DNA of 50,304 nucleotides from Thiomicrospira cyclica (GCA_020726325.1 DYST01000003.1:1-50304); one strand, 5' to 3'; positions 9,768 through 19,636 are shown, counted from the first letter of the stretch. Notes: generated by a model not told the origin, from the letters alone. Made by a program: numbers and translations.

Positions 9768-10733
9768 ATGACATTAAGCACCATCCGTCACGATTGGACA
9801 CATCAGGAAGTGGAAGCATTACTCAATCAGCCGTTCAATGATTTGATTTTTGCTGCACAGACGGTACACCGTCAACACTTTGACCCTAACTCGGTACAAA
9901 CCTCAACGCTATTGAATATCAAAACGGGCGGTTGTGCTGAAGATTGCTCTTACTGTTCGCAAAGCTCGCGTTACGATACGGGCTTAGATAAAGAGCAGAT
10001 GATGCAGCTCGATGAGGTACTGAACAAAGCAGCACAAGCAAAAACAACAGGTGCAACTCGGTTTTGTATGGGCGCGGCTTGGCGTAACCCGAATGCAAAA
10101 GATTTCGAAATGGTACTGAACATGGTGCGAGGTGTGAAAGACTTGGGCATGGAAGCCTGTTGTACACTAGGAATGCTCAATGATGAGCAAGCGGCACGTT
10201 TAAAAGAAGCGGGCTTAGATTATTACAATCATAACTTAGACACCTCAGAATCTTTTTATCCACAAGTGATTACGACACGTAGTTTTCAAGATCGCTTAGA
10301 CACCTTAGAGCGGGTACGTAATCAAGGGATGAAGGTCTGTTCTGGTGGTATTATTGGTATGGGTGAGTCGAATACAGACCGTGCGCAAATGCTGCGCACT
10401 TTTGCTAATTTGCCAGAACACCCTCATTCTGTGCCGATTAATTTGCTTGTGCCAATGGAAGGCACACCGCTTGCCGATATGCGCGGCAAAACCGATCCCT
10501 TTGACTTCATTCGTGTGATTGCCACGGCACGGATTATGATGCCTGCTTCATATGTTCGTTTATCGGCAGGTCGCAGCGAAATGACCGATGAAACACAAGC
10601 ACTCTGCTTTTTAGCAGGTGCTAACTCGATTTTCTATGGTGATAAACTACTAACAGCCGATAATCCTGACTCGCAACACGATTTAATGCTGTTTAAGCGT
10701 TTGGGCTTAACGCAAGCTACGGGTGGGTGTTAA
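9768..10733 (+). CDS. bioB: Biotin synthase
   Basis: Radical SAM CxxxCxx[21 protein letters not shown]; typical BioB throughout. Confidence 0.98.
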   Translation: MTLSTIRHDWTHQEVEALLNQPFNDLIFAAQTVHRQHFDPNSVQTSTLLNIKTGGCAEDCSYCSQSSRYDTGLDKEQMMQLDEVLNKAAQAKTTGATRFCMGAAWRNPNAKDFEMVLNMVRGVKDLGMEACCTLGMLNDEQAARLKEAGLDYYNHNLDTSESFYPQVITTRSFQDRLDTLERVRNQGMKVCSGGIIGMGESNTDRAQMLRTFANLPEHPHSVPINLLVPMEGTPLADMRGKTDPFDFIRVIATARIMMPASYVRLSAGRSEMTDETQALCFLAGANSIFYGDKLLTADNPDSQHDLMLFKRLGLTQATGGC

Positions 10734-10762
10734 GGTTAGTTTGAAATAAAGGCTGCTAGTAA

Positions 10763-12169
10763 ATGAAACTCACTTCAATTGAAATTGTTAATTTTCGTAA
10801 ATTTGAGAAATTAACTTGTCCTCTGCATCCTAATTTAACCGTACTGACTGCTGAAAATGGTGGTGGTAAAACAACGTTATTAGATGCTATTCGTATTGCA
10901 TTGTGGCCCTTTGTGAAGGGTTTTGATCTTGGTAGTCAGGCAGGAAAGTCGGCTACTATTACTATCAACGATGTTAGACAACAGTTAAAAGGCACTGGTA
11001 ACATGGAAGTACAACTTCCTAGTGGCGTTATAGTGAAAGAAATGTGGCTAAAGCCTGATGAAGAAATACTTGTTGAACGAGTTAGAGTGAAAAAAAATAC
11101 AGGAAACTTACTTAATAATCATGCTAATGCCTTGACGAAACGGGCTAAAAAGCTGCAACAGCAAGTAAGAGATGGGATTGATAGCGTTGATTTGCCTTTA
11201 ATTAGCTATCTTGGCACGTCTCGTGTATGGTATCAGGGTCGGAATACGATTCAAGAAAAAGAATTGATTTTGAATGCTAACGACTTTTCTAGAACCTCTG
11301 CCTATTTAAATTGTTTAGCTTACAGCGCAAGTTATAAAACATTTGCTATATGGTATACCCATATTTATCAAAGTTATCGTGAATCAATGGACTTAGTGCA
11401 AGAGAAAATAGGGATGGGTTTAGCAGGAACAGTCGTTTTGGATTCATTAGGGCAAACGTTTCAAAATGCGATTCATGTGATTCAATCGAGTGTTGATTAT
11501 GTTATTAAGCCCGTAACTGGGTGGCATAAAATCGAGTATAGCGTCAGACATCAAAAGCAATTAGTCATGTCTCATGATGAACACGGCGTAATGCCAGTTG
11601 ATATGCTCAGCGATGGCTTGCGGAATGCCATTGCGTTGGTGGCAGACATCGCTTTTAGAGCTTATAAACTGAATCCGCACTTTGGTAGAGAGGCTGCTAA
11701 AAAAACATCGGGCATCGTCATGATTGATGAGGTGGATATGTTTTTGCATCCAAAGTGGCAGCAAACCATTCTTCCATCATTGCAAGAAGCTTTTCCAGAA
11801 ATTCAGTTTATTGTCACGACGCATAGCCCTCAGGTGTTAAGTACGGTAAAAAGTGAAAATATTCGTGTTATTCAAGATGGCACAGTTTTTAGTGCGCCAC
11901 AGGGCAGCGAGGGCGCAGAATCTAAACGTCTGTTGGAGCGGGTTTTTGGTACCAAGTCTCGACCTAAAAATAATGCTTGGACAAATAACTTAAAAAATTA
12001 TCGTGATTATGTTTATAACGATAAGTGGGTTAATGGTTGGTCGGATGAAATGCTACGCTTGAAAAGTGAATTACATAAGCATTTTGGCAGTGAAGATCCT
12101 GAGTTAACGGAATTGGATTTGTATCTTGAAAACCGAGAGTGGGAGTTAAGTCTTGAAAAAGATAAATAA
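10763..12169 (+). CDS. AAA/ABC-type ATPase, PtuA-like (Septu-type anti-phage candidate)
   Basis: SMC-like N-terminus IEIVNFRKFEKL, Walker A AENGGGKTTLLDA, Walker B GIVMIDEVDMFLHPKWQQ, H-loop VTTHSPQVLS; 17 bp overlap with a downstream HNH gene. Confidence 0.85.
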   Translation: MKLTSIEIVNFRKFEKLTCPLHPNLTVLTAENGGGKTTLLDAIRIALWPFVKGFDLGSQAGKSATITINDVRQQLKGTGNMEVQLPSGVIVKEMWLKPDEEILVERVRVKKNTGNLLNNHANALTKRAKKLQQQVRDGIDSVDLPLISYLGTSRVWYQGRNTIQEKELILNANDFSRTSAYLNCLAYSASYKTFAIWYTHIYQSYRESMDLVQEKIGMGLAGTVVLDSLGQTFQNAIHVIQSSVDYVIKPVTGWHKIEYSVRHQKQLVMSHDEHGVMPVDMLSDGLRNAIALVADIAFRAYKLNPHFGREAAKKTSGIVMIDEVDMFLHPKWQQTILPSLQEAFPEIQFIVTTHSPQVLSTVKSENIRVIQDGTVFSAPQGSEGAESKRLLERVFGTKSRPKNNAWTNNLKNYRDYVYNDKWVNGWSDEMLRLKSELHKHFGSEDPELTELDLYLENREWELSLEKDK

Positions 12170-12926
12170 AACTCAAGGTCAAGATAAATTAACGCCTTAT
12201 GCCCTCGTTAATCAGATGAATAGCTGGAAAAGTTTTAAAGGCAATAAGCCTGATGATGCGCGTGCTGATAAAAATCTTATGTTGCAAGATCAAGAAGGTT
12301 TGTGTGCTTATTGTGAGGCTAACATCGGCGATTTAGACCCTTATCAGCAATCAGTCGAGCACTTTCATGATAAATCGGACGATTCTAATCTATTGAATCA
12401 TAATTGGGGGCTAGACTGGCAAAATGTGTTTGCTGTTTGCAAAGGGGGAGAGACAGAGGGCGCAACCTACCCCACGCCTGATAATTTAAGTTGTGATAGA
12501 CACAAAGAGTATAGAAAGGATATTCCAGCTGCGTGTGAGGGTTATTTGCTCAATCCGCTCGATATAATCGCAAGTCCTGCTCTGTTTGAGTTTAATAAAG
12601 CAACGCTTCATTTGAAGCCTAATCTAGTAGCTTGTCAATCATTTACACCAATCCATAATCACCATTCAACTGTTGAAGAGCTAGTTCAAAACACAATCGA
12701 TATTTTGAATTTGAATTGTCAACGCTTAATTGATAGTAGACAGCAAGTATTAAACGCTTACAATAAAGAAATCGAAAAAATGCGACTTGTTAATAATCAA
12801 AATGGTCCTGCTCAGCTTGCACAGCACTGGTTTGGTAACAAGTGGCCTAGCTTTTTCACGACAAGACGCAGCTTATTAGGACAGCATGCAGAAGATTATT
12901 TACAAATAATTCAATACAATGGATAA
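12153..12926 (+). CDS. HNH endonuclease, PtuB-like / TIGR02646-like
   Basis: CAYCE..QQSVEHFHDKSD..N.NWGLDWQNVFAVCKGG...CDRHKE zinc-ribbon/HNH pattern; paired with the ATPase. Confidence 0.82.
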   Translation: MKKINKTQGQDKLTPYALVNQMNSWKSFKGNKPDDARADKNLMLQDQEGLCAYCEANIGDLDPYQQSVEHFHDKSDDSNLLNHNWGLDWQNVFAVCKGGETEGATYPTPDNLSCDRHKEYRKDIPAACEGYLLNPLDIIASPALFEFNKATLHLKPNLVACQSFTPIHNHHSTVEELVQNTIDILNLNCQRLIDSRQQVLNAYNKEIEKMRLVNNQNGPAQLAQHWFGNKWPSFFTTRRSLLGQHAEDYLQIIQYNG

Positions 12927-12930
12927 GTTG

Positions 12931-14127
12931 ATGCACAACCACACTTGGCAAACCCGTCTTACCCAACGCTTAAGTAATCAGCGTGAAGCTGGCTTATGGC
13001 GTGATCGCCCCCTAATGACCAGTGCGCCAGCAGCGCGAGTTCAGGTCAATGGGAAATGGTTAATTAGCTTTGCTAGTAACGATTATTTAGGTCTCGCTGC
13101 CGATGCAAGTCTTGCTGCAGAGGCTCTTGCCCTCAATGCCGATGCTGGTCTGGGTGGCAGTAGTGCCTCTCATGTTTTGGCTGGGCATCATTTGCCGCAT
13201 CATTTGCTCGAAGATGAGCTGGCGGATTGGTTAGGGGTCGAGCGCGTCCTCTTATTTTCTAGTGGTTATCTTGCTAATTTAGCGGTACAAACTGCTTTTA
13301 TGCAGCAAGGCGATAGACTCATTCACGATAAGCTCAATCATGCCTCGTTGATTGATGGTGCTTTGTTGTCGGGGGTGAACTTTAAGCGTTATCCGCACAA
13401 TAATATGGCTGCTTTAGCACGACGCTTGCTACAGCCTAATGCTTGCTTAACCATGGTGGTGACAGACGGCGTGTTCAGCATGGACGGCGATGTGGTCAAT
13501 TTACCCGCAATGCTCGATGCCTTGGCGGATAAAGACGTGTTGCTGGTGGTCGATGAAGCGCATAGCTTCGGTGTTTTGGGTGAGCAAGGGCGAGGGTCTT
13601 TTTCTCATTTTAAGCGCAAAGCAAAGCCTAATGTTTTGCGTGTTGGTACTTTGGGCAAAGCCTTCGGTAGTAGCGGTGCATTTGTGGCAGGTTCTGGTTT
13701 ATTGATCGATACCATTGCTCAGTTTGCACGTAGTTATCGTTATACAACGGCGCAACCCCCTTACCAAGCAAGTTTTACCCGTGCGGCTTTACGTCGGGTA
13801 CAACAAGGCGATCATTTGCGTGCGCACCTTAATCGACTGATTACTCATTTTCGGGCGGGTGCAAAGGCTCTAGGGTTGACGCTAATGCCCTCGTTGACAC
13901 CCATTCAGCCTATTTTGCTTAATGACAATGCACGTGCGATGCGTTGGCAGCAGCAGCTTTGGGATGCAGGGTTTTGGCTTCCTGCCATTCGCCCACCGAC
14001 AGTACCAGAGGGCACGGCACGCTTACGCTTGTCGATTTGTGCCAATCATACCATTGAGCAGATAGAGCAATTATTACTTGAGCTTCAGAAATGTCAAATA
14101 AAGGATGGTTATGGCATTAATCACTGA
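12931..14127 (+). CDS. bioF: 8-amino-7-oxononanoate synthase
   Basis: PLP enzyme; SNDYLGLAAD, DGVFSMDGD, VDEAHSFGVLGEQGRG, GTLGKAFGSSGAF; an alternative ATG at 12919 overlaps the HNH gene. Confidence 0.97.
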   Translation: MHNHTWQTRLTQRLSNQREAGLWRDRPLMTSAPAARVQVNGKWLISFASNDYLGLAADASLAAEALALNADAGLGGSSASHVLAGHHLPHHLLEDELADWLGVERVLLFSSGYLANLAVQTAFMQQGDRLIHDKLNHASLIDGALLSGVNFKRYPHNNMAALARRLLQPNACLTMVVTDGVFSMDGDVVNLPAMLDALADKDVLLVVDEAHSFGVLGEQGRGSFSHFKRKAKPNVLRVGTLGKAFGSSGAFVAGSGLLIDTIAQFARSYRYTTAQPPYQASFTRAALRRVQQGDHLRAHLNRLITHFRAGAKALGLTLMPSLTPIQPILLNDNARAMRWQQQLWDAGFWLPAIRPPTVPEGTARLRLSICANHTIEQIEQLLLELQKCQIKDGYGINH

Positions 14128-14893
14128 AAGTTGGGGAGAGGGTCCCGATTTAGTCTTTATTCATGGGTGGCGAGCACATTCAGCATTGTGGCGCATGTGG
14201 ATTCAGCAGCACTTTTTAGGGTATCGCATCACCCTAATCGATTTGCCGGGACATGGTAATAGTGCACCGATTCAAAGAACCGATGCCCCCTTAATGGATG
14301 ATTGGATTGGGGCACTGGTTGAAGTCTTGCCCGAGCATGCAATCATTGCTGGTTGGTCGTTGGGTGGTTTATTGGCGCAGCAGTTAGCGATCAGTCATCC
14401 GCAACGGGTGCGAGCACTGATTTTAATTGCCGCTAGCCCCTGTTTTGTGCAACGGGAGGATTGGAAACCTGCTTTATCTCGTCCCCTGATTCATCAGTAT
14501 ATTCAAGAAGTATCGAATAATGCAGTTACCTTGTTTAAGTCTTTTTTTATGTTGCAGTCATTAGGTAGTCCTAACCCAAAAAGACTATATCAACAGCTGA
14601 TTGCCAGTCTGATGGTATTGGCTACCGATATTCCATCGCTTAAGCAAGGGTTGCAATTATTAGAAGATATTGACTTGCGCCCAACCTTAACACAGATTCA
14701 ACAGCCCTCTTTATGGTTATTTGCAGAAAAAGATGCCATTGTTCCGATTGCTCTTTCACAAGAGATAGCAACTTTCTTGCCAGACTCACACTGTAAACAT
14801 TTACCGAATTGCGGACATTTACCTTTTATGACCTGTCCCGATGGTTTAGCAGTGACTATCCAATCTTTCTTAGATGAACTTGCCAATGATTGA
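14111..14893 (+). CDS. bioH: Pimeloyl-ACP methyl ester carboxylesterase
   Basis: Alpha/beta hydrolase; IHGW, GWSLGGLLAQQLA nucleophile elbow, NCGHLPF; bio operon position. Confidence 0.95.
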   Translation: MALITESWGEGPDLVFIHGWRAHSALWRMWIQQHFLGYRITLIDLPGHGNSAPIQRTDAPLMDDWIGALVEVLPEHAIIAGWSLGGLLAQQLAISHPQRVRALILIAASPCFVQREDWKPALSRPLIHQYIQEVSNNAVTLFKSFFMLQSLGSPNPKRLYQQLIASLMVLATDIPSLKQGLQLLEDIDLRPTLTQIQQPSLWLFAEKDAIVPIALSQEIATFLPDSHCKHLPNCGHLPFMTCPDGLAVTIQSFLDELAND

Positions 14894-15797
14894 TCGTCAT
14901 GCGGTTCGTCGTCATTTTAGTCGTGCCTGCGCTTCTTACGATGCGGCTGCAATTTTGCAAAAAGAAGTCGCGAATCGATTAGCAGAACGCTTACCGCTGC
15001 TTAAAATCAAGCCGAGCCGTATTGTCGATTTAGGTGCGGGAACGGGCTTTTTATCACAACATATTCAAGCACACTATCCACAAGCACAGCTGTTAGCCGT
15101 CGATTTATCCGAGCAGATGCTAACTCAGTACCGTCATAACCTCAAATTACAACTGCGTTGGTGGCAAAAAATCAATCCTTTTGCACGAGCAAAAGATATT
15201 CATACCCTTGCAGCCGATGCCTATCAGTTACCTTTGAGCGACGCGAGTGTTGATATGCTCGTTTCAAGTTTGATGTTGCAATGGTGCGACGACTTACCCG
15301 CTGTCTTAGCAGAATGCCGCCGTGTGCTCAAACCTGATGGTGTCTTTTTTATTGCTAGTCTAGGACCAGATACTCTAAAAGAGATTCGTAATGCGTGGCA
15401 GACAGTAGACGGACATTCAGAGCAACATTTGCTGAACTTTGCTGATATTCATGATTTAGGTGATGCGGTATCACGTTCAGGTTTTGCTGACCCTGTACTC
15501 GATGTCGAACGGATTACCCTCACCTACGCCACACCAGGTGCCGCACTCGATGACTTAAAAAGCATCGGGGCAACCAATGCGAATAAAGGGCGTAGTATAG
15601 GCTTAATGGGCAAAGGCAGATGGACAAGATTTTTGCAGGCTTACCAAGCACAAGCACTGCCTGATGGGCGCATTCCTGCTACTTTTGAGATCGTTTACGC
15701 CCATGCCTTTGCAGGACAATTGCCACAGCCTCAGTCATTAGATGGGGTTGTTAGTGTACCGATTACTCAAATTAAGCGTTGGTTGCCAGTATCGTAA
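14886..15797 (+). CDS. bioC: Malonyl-ACP O-methyltransferase
   Basis: SAM motif VDLGAGTGFLSQHI; FSRACASYDAAAILQKEVANRL typical BioC N-terminus. Confidence 0.96.
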   Translation: MIDRHAVRRHFSRACASYDAAAILQKEVANRLAERLPLLKIKPSRIVDLGAGTGFLSQHIQAHYPQAQLLAVDLSEQMLTQYRHNLKLQLRWWQKINPFARAKDIHTLAADAYQLPLSDASVDMLVSSLMLQWCDDLPAVLAECRRVLKPDGVFFIASLGPDTLKEIRNAWQTVDGHSEQHLLNFADIHDLGDAVSRSGFADPVLDVERITLTYATPGAALDDLKSIGATNANKGRSIGLMGKGRWTRFLQAYQAQALPDGRIPATFEIVYAHAFAGQLPQPQSLDGVVSVPITQIKRWLPVS

Positions 15798-15851
15798 CAA
15801 TCTGAGTTCGACATGAAAATAGCGTTAACATAATGATGAAAAAGCGTAACC

Positions 15852-15962
15852 ATGAGTCTACTACTATCTCGTTCCATCTTAAAAAATACTTTGCCTTACG
15901 AGGCGTTAGAACCTTATAATAAAAATCTTAAACACAAAATACGGAAGGAAACGCACAAGTGA
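15852..15962 (+). CDS. Small ORF 1 of an overlapping three-ORF module, unknown function
   Basis: MSLLLSRSILKNTLPYEALEPYNKNLKHKIRKETHK*; 4 bp GTGA overlap with the next ORF. Confidence 0.4.
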   Translation: MSLLLSRSILKNTLPYEALEPYNKNLKHKIRKETHK

Positions 15963-16135
15963 ATAGCGACGTACTTCGCAATGATGCTGTTTTTATAGCT
16001 ATTTTTGGTGAGAATGGCTTAATAGACATGGATGATAAAGCCTTCGCAGAATATCTCAAACCCAAAAATAATGACTTAAAAATTGAATCATTAGATTGGG
16101 ACTGGGCAAAAAAACAAGTTGGCATCACTGCATAA
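15959..16135 (+). CDS. Small ORF 2 of an overlapping three-ORF module, unknown function
   Basis: VNSDVLRNDAVFIAIFGENGLIDMDDKAFAEYLKPKNNDLKIESLDWDWAKKQVGITA*; GGAAGGAAA upstream; TAATG overlap with the next ORF. Confidence 0.5.
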   Translation: MNSDVLRNDAVFIAIFGENGLIDMDDKAFAEYLKPKNNDLKIESLDWDWAKKQVGITA

Positions 16136-16692
16136 TGCGATTCCCTGACGATCTAATCGAGATTCTTGAGAAAAAATTCCTAGGATTTGATGCTGACTTT
16201 TCTGGTAACTGGAAAGAGATTCTTAAACAAGAATACGCATGGCATAAGATCAAAATTAAGACTGATATGGGTATTATCCATTCTGATGACGATCGCATGG
16301 ATCGGCATAAGGTTGCAGCAGCTATAACGCTATCGATTCTAACAGCGGAGCCGTTAGTAAACTGCACAGAATCTAAAAAACCTGTTGATCGATTGTCTAA
16401 TGAGTTTTTTGCGCTTTATGGCGCAATGATTGTCATGGTTTTATTTATGCGAAAAGATGGGCTTTTACAAACCCATCTTAGTCTTGAACAAGCTATCGCA
16501 AACCTGCTCAAGGTTAGTACAACGAACCATCTAGGTACTTACCCAGAGCAACTGCTGAAAGCATTCCGTGAAACGATCGACTTAAAGCATGCACACACAA
16601 TTTCGTACAAACCATTTGCTCACATTTACTTTCTGCTTGAAGTGCATCATCAATGCCGCTCATCGCTGAAAGCAACGCCAGAGAACGGATAA
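16135..16692 (+). CDS. Hypothetical protein, ORF 3 of the three-ORF module
   Basis: 185 aa from the ATG in the TAATG overlap: MRFPDDLIEILEKKFLGFDADFSGNWKEILKQEYAWHKIKIKTDMG...DRMDRHKVAAAITLSIL. Confidence 0.65.
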   Translation: MRFPDDLIEILEKKFLGFDADFSGNWKEILKQEYAWHKIKIKTDMGIIHSDDDRMDRHKVAAAITLSILTAEPLVNCTESKKPVDRLSNEFFALYGAMIVMVLFMRKDGLLQTHLSLEQAIANLLKVSTTNHLGTYPEQLLKAFRETIDLKHAHTISYKPFAHIYFLLEVHHQCRSSLKATPENG

Positions 16693-16894
16693 GACTCAAC
16701 TGATCAAATTAGCTACAATTTGGATGATAAATCCTGTAGTCAAAAACACCAAACCAATCCATATGTATCTATTACCTTTGTGTAACCATCTTTAGTATTC
16801 CTCCTTCTCTACTGGGAAGCGATAGCATACGTTATTTTCAAGTCGTATTCAATCGTATTATCAGGCTAATGGTTGACCCGCGCCCCAATGCCCA

Positions 16895-17776
16895 TCACGC
16901 ACTCAACACCGATAATTGCGTTTTGAGCTTTTTTAATGCTGCCGTTTCAATCTGGCGAATACGCTCCAAGGAGACACCAAATTGGTGCGCTAAATCAGCT
17001 AGCGTTGCTTTATCATCACGCAGGATACGTGCCTCGATAATTTGTTGTTCGCGCGGCGTTAGTGTTTCAAGCGCGGCTTTAACTAAACTGACCTGATTGC
17101 GATCTTCTTCTTCATCGATCGCTTGTTGTTCGGGCATAGCACGATAATCAACAAGGGTAAGCTGCGGCGCATCATCTTCGTTGTCATCATTAGGCACAGC
17201 AACCGAGACATCGGGTGCTGACAAACGCATATCCATTGCCAAAACTTCTTCGGGTTTTACGCCTAATTCTTGTGCAATACGAATGGCTTGTGTGTGCGTG
17301 AGCGCATCAAGGCTATCTTTGTGGCTGCGCAGCTTAAAAAAGAGTTTACGTTGCGCTTTGGTCGTTGCAATTTTAACCATACGCCAGTTGCGCAATACAT
17401 ACTCATTAATTTCGGCACGAATCCAGTGACTGGCAAAGGTCATTAAGCGTACACCAGCACCGATGTCAAAGCGTTTTACCGCCTTCATCAAGCCAATACT
17501 ACCCTCTTGAATTAAGTCAGCTTCTGGCAAACCATAACCCTTGTAACCACGGGCAATCGGCACAACATGGCGCAAGTTACACAATACAAGCTGCTCGGCA
17601 GCACGTAAATCTTGCTGTTCATGATAGCGACGGGCTAACTCAACTTCCTCTTCAGCAGTCAGCTGAGGGAGGGCACGAATAAGACGCAGATAACCATGAA
17701 GGTCATTACTTGGTTCTGCTAAAACAAGTGCTTGTGCACTGGTAGGTGTCCAGGTTGTCAGATCATTGTGTGACAT
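16895..17776 (-). CDS. rpoH: RNA polymerase sigma-32 factor
   Basis: RpoH box QRKLFFKLRS; region 2 YGLPEADLIQEGSIGLMKAVKRFD; region 4 HTH. Confidence 0.97.
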   Translation of the reverse strand: MSHNDLTTWTPTSAQALVLAEPSNDLHGYLRLIRALPQLTAEEEVELARRYHEQQDLRAAEQLVLCNLRHVVPIARGYKGYGLPEADLIQEGSIGLMKAVKRFDIGAGVRLMTFASHWIRAEINEYVLRNWRMVKIATTKAQRKLFFKLRSHKDSLDALTHTQAIRIAQELGVKPEEVLAMDMRLSAPDVSVAVPNDDNEDDAPQLTLVDYRAMPEQQAIDEEEDRNQVSLVKAALETLTPREQQIIEARILRDDKATLADLAHQFGVSLERIRQIETAALKKLKTQLSVLSA

Positions 17777-17827
17777 AATCTTAATTCCCTTTTGAATATG
17801 AGTAAACGCTAATGCTTAATTCTAAAA

Positions 17828-17864
17828 ACAAAATCAACACCCGTCAAGTGCGTGTTGATTTTGT
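17828..17864. terminator. Probable terminator downstream of tatC
   Basis: ACAAAATCAACAC..cgtcaagtgc..GTGTTGATTTTGT, near-perfect long hairpin with A/T-rich flanks. Confidence 0.65.
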
Positions 17865-17877
17865 CGTCGGGATAACT

Positions 17878-18999
17878 TTATTTCTTACTTGATTCAGTTA
17901 AGGCTTCTGTTTTTACCTGAGTAAGTTCTTCATCTACAGTTAACACAGGATCGACTGTGGCAACAGGCATATTGAGCGCGTTAAGTTCATTATCTATCTG
18001 AGCAAAAGCGCGTTCAAAATCCTCATCACTATCGAGCGCGTTATCAATAATCGCATCTTTAGGTGGCTCATGTGCCAAATTTGACTGCGAAAAATCCATC
18101 GCCGCATCTTGGGCAACGGCTTGATTAATGCTATCTAGCCCCATAACACTCACAACACCAGCCGCAGCGGCGGTTTGCTGTGCTGTACCCTCAGCAGATG
18201 GTGTTGTCGGTGGCTGTGGTTCATTCACTGGTGCCTGTTGTTCTGCCAAGCGTTGATTAACCATGCGCCCACCAAACCACAAACCAATTTCGTACATTAA
18301 CCACATAGGCACAGCAAGCAAAGTTTGTGAAATCACATCAGGCGGTGTAATAAAAGCAGCAATCGAAAACGCACCAACAATCACGTAGGGTCGTGCATGT
18401 CGCATTTGTTCGGGGCTAACGGCATTAATCACCAAGAGCAAAACTGTAATGACAGGCACTTGAAACGCCAAACCAAAAGCAAAGAACATGCCGATAACAA
18501 AATCCAAATACAACTGAATATCGGTACCAATTTGTACCCCATCTGGCGTTGTACCAGCCATAAACTTGAATACAAGCGGAAAGACGATATAAAAAACAAA
18601 TGCACCACCCGCATAAAACAGAAAGGTACTCGCCATTAACATGGGGGCCGCTAATTTTTTCTCATTTTGGTAAAGCGCGGGCGCAATAAAAGCCCACAAC
18701 TGATACAACAAAAACGGCATTGATAAAAAGATAGCAGCAATTAGTGCTAATTTGAGTGGTGTTAAGAAAGGTGAAATAACCCCAATCGCCATCATGCTAC
18801 TGCCTTGTGGCAAATGACTCGTCAAAGGCTCTGCCATAAAGCTATACAGCTCATTAGCAAATGGAAACAGAACTAAAAAGACAAGAATAATGGCGATAAT
18901 GGCGCGTACCAAGCGGTCACGAAACTCTAATAAATGCCCGACAAGGGACATTTCTGTATCACTTGGCGGCTGAGAAGGAGGTGTGCTTGTGGTCGTCAT
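17878..18999 (-). CDS. tatC: Sec-independent translocase subunit TatC with long C-terminal extension
   Basis: MSLVGHLLEFRDRLVRAI.., FAFGLAFQVPVITVLL, FIAAFITPPDVISQ-type motif; tatABC context. Confidence 0.97.
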   Translation of the reverse strand: MTTTSTPPSQPPSDTEMSLVGHLLEFRDRLVRAIIAIILVFLVLFPFANELYSFMAEPLTSHLPQGSSMMAIGVISPFLTPLKLALIAAIFLSMPFLLYQLWAFIAPALYQNEKKLAAPMLMASTFLFYAGGAFVFYIVFPLVFKFMAGTTPDGVQIGTDIQLYLDFVIGMFFAFGLAFQVPVITVLLLVINAVSPEQMRHARPYVIVGAFSIAAFITPPDVISQTLLAVPMWLMYEIGLWFGGRMVNQRLAEQQAPVNEPQPPTTPSAEGTAQQTAAAAGVVSVMGLDSINQAVAQDAAMDFSQSNLAHEPPKDAIIDNALDSDEDFERAFAQIDNELNALNMPVATVDPVLTVDEELTQVKTEALTESSKK

Positions 19000-19580
19000 G
19001 CCTGTTTCGCTGTACTTGCTGTATTTGCTGCCTCTGCAACCACTGGCGCGCTACTATCGCTGGCAAGTGGTGTGGGCGGTGGTTCGGGGATATTTGGTGC
19101 TTTCGATAACATCACACCATCTGATTGTTGATGATAATAAGGAGGAAGTTCTTCATAAGCTTCGCGCCCAAAGGTTGGACGCTGAATTTCTACCAAATCA
19201 GGCTCATCTGGTGTCGGTGTTGCTGTGTTTTGTGCGGCATTATGTGCTTCCGCTTCACGGTGTTGACGACGAATTTCTTCGGTACTCGGACGATCGTAAA
19301 AAGAAGCATCAATCTCTGCTACACTGGATTGAATATCATTTTTAAGGACACTGCCAAGATTTTGCAGTTGCGCAGCTTCTTTCGATAAATCGAGCTGTTG
19401 GCGCAGTGCCGCAATCTCACCATGCAAGTCAGTTTCGCTACGTACATTGTCAATAAAACGCTTTACTTTACCGACCATGCTACCGATACCACGCGCAACT
19501 TCGGGCAAGCGTTCAGGACCAATGACCACCAAGCCAATGATCAAAATTAACAATACTTCTGAAAAACCAAGTTCAAACAC
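18996..19580 (-). CDS. tatB: Sec-independent translocase subunit TatB
   Basis: MFELGFSEVLLILIIGLVVIGPERLPEVARGIG; 4 bp overlap with tatC. Confidence 0.97.
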   Translation of the reverse strand: MFELGFSEVLLILIIGLVVIGPERLPEVARGIGSMVGKVKRFIDNVRSETDLHGEIAALRQQLDLSKEAAQLQNLGSVLKNDIQSSVAEIDASFYDRPSTEEIRRQHREAEAHNAAQNTATPTPDEPDLVEIQRPTFGREAYEELPPYYHQQSDGVMLSKAPNIPEPPPTPLASDSSAPVVAEAANTASTAKQA

Positions 19581-19636
19581 AGTAACTCCTTGCTTGTTTG
19601 AGTCGAGGTAAAACCCAACTCAAACCACTGTACGCA

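Noticed and set aside
10734-10762. Possible retron ncRNA/RT upstream of the PtuAB-like pair
   Set aside because: Only 29 bp separate bioB from the ATPase and no reverse transcriptase is present, so a retron effector arrangement is not supported here
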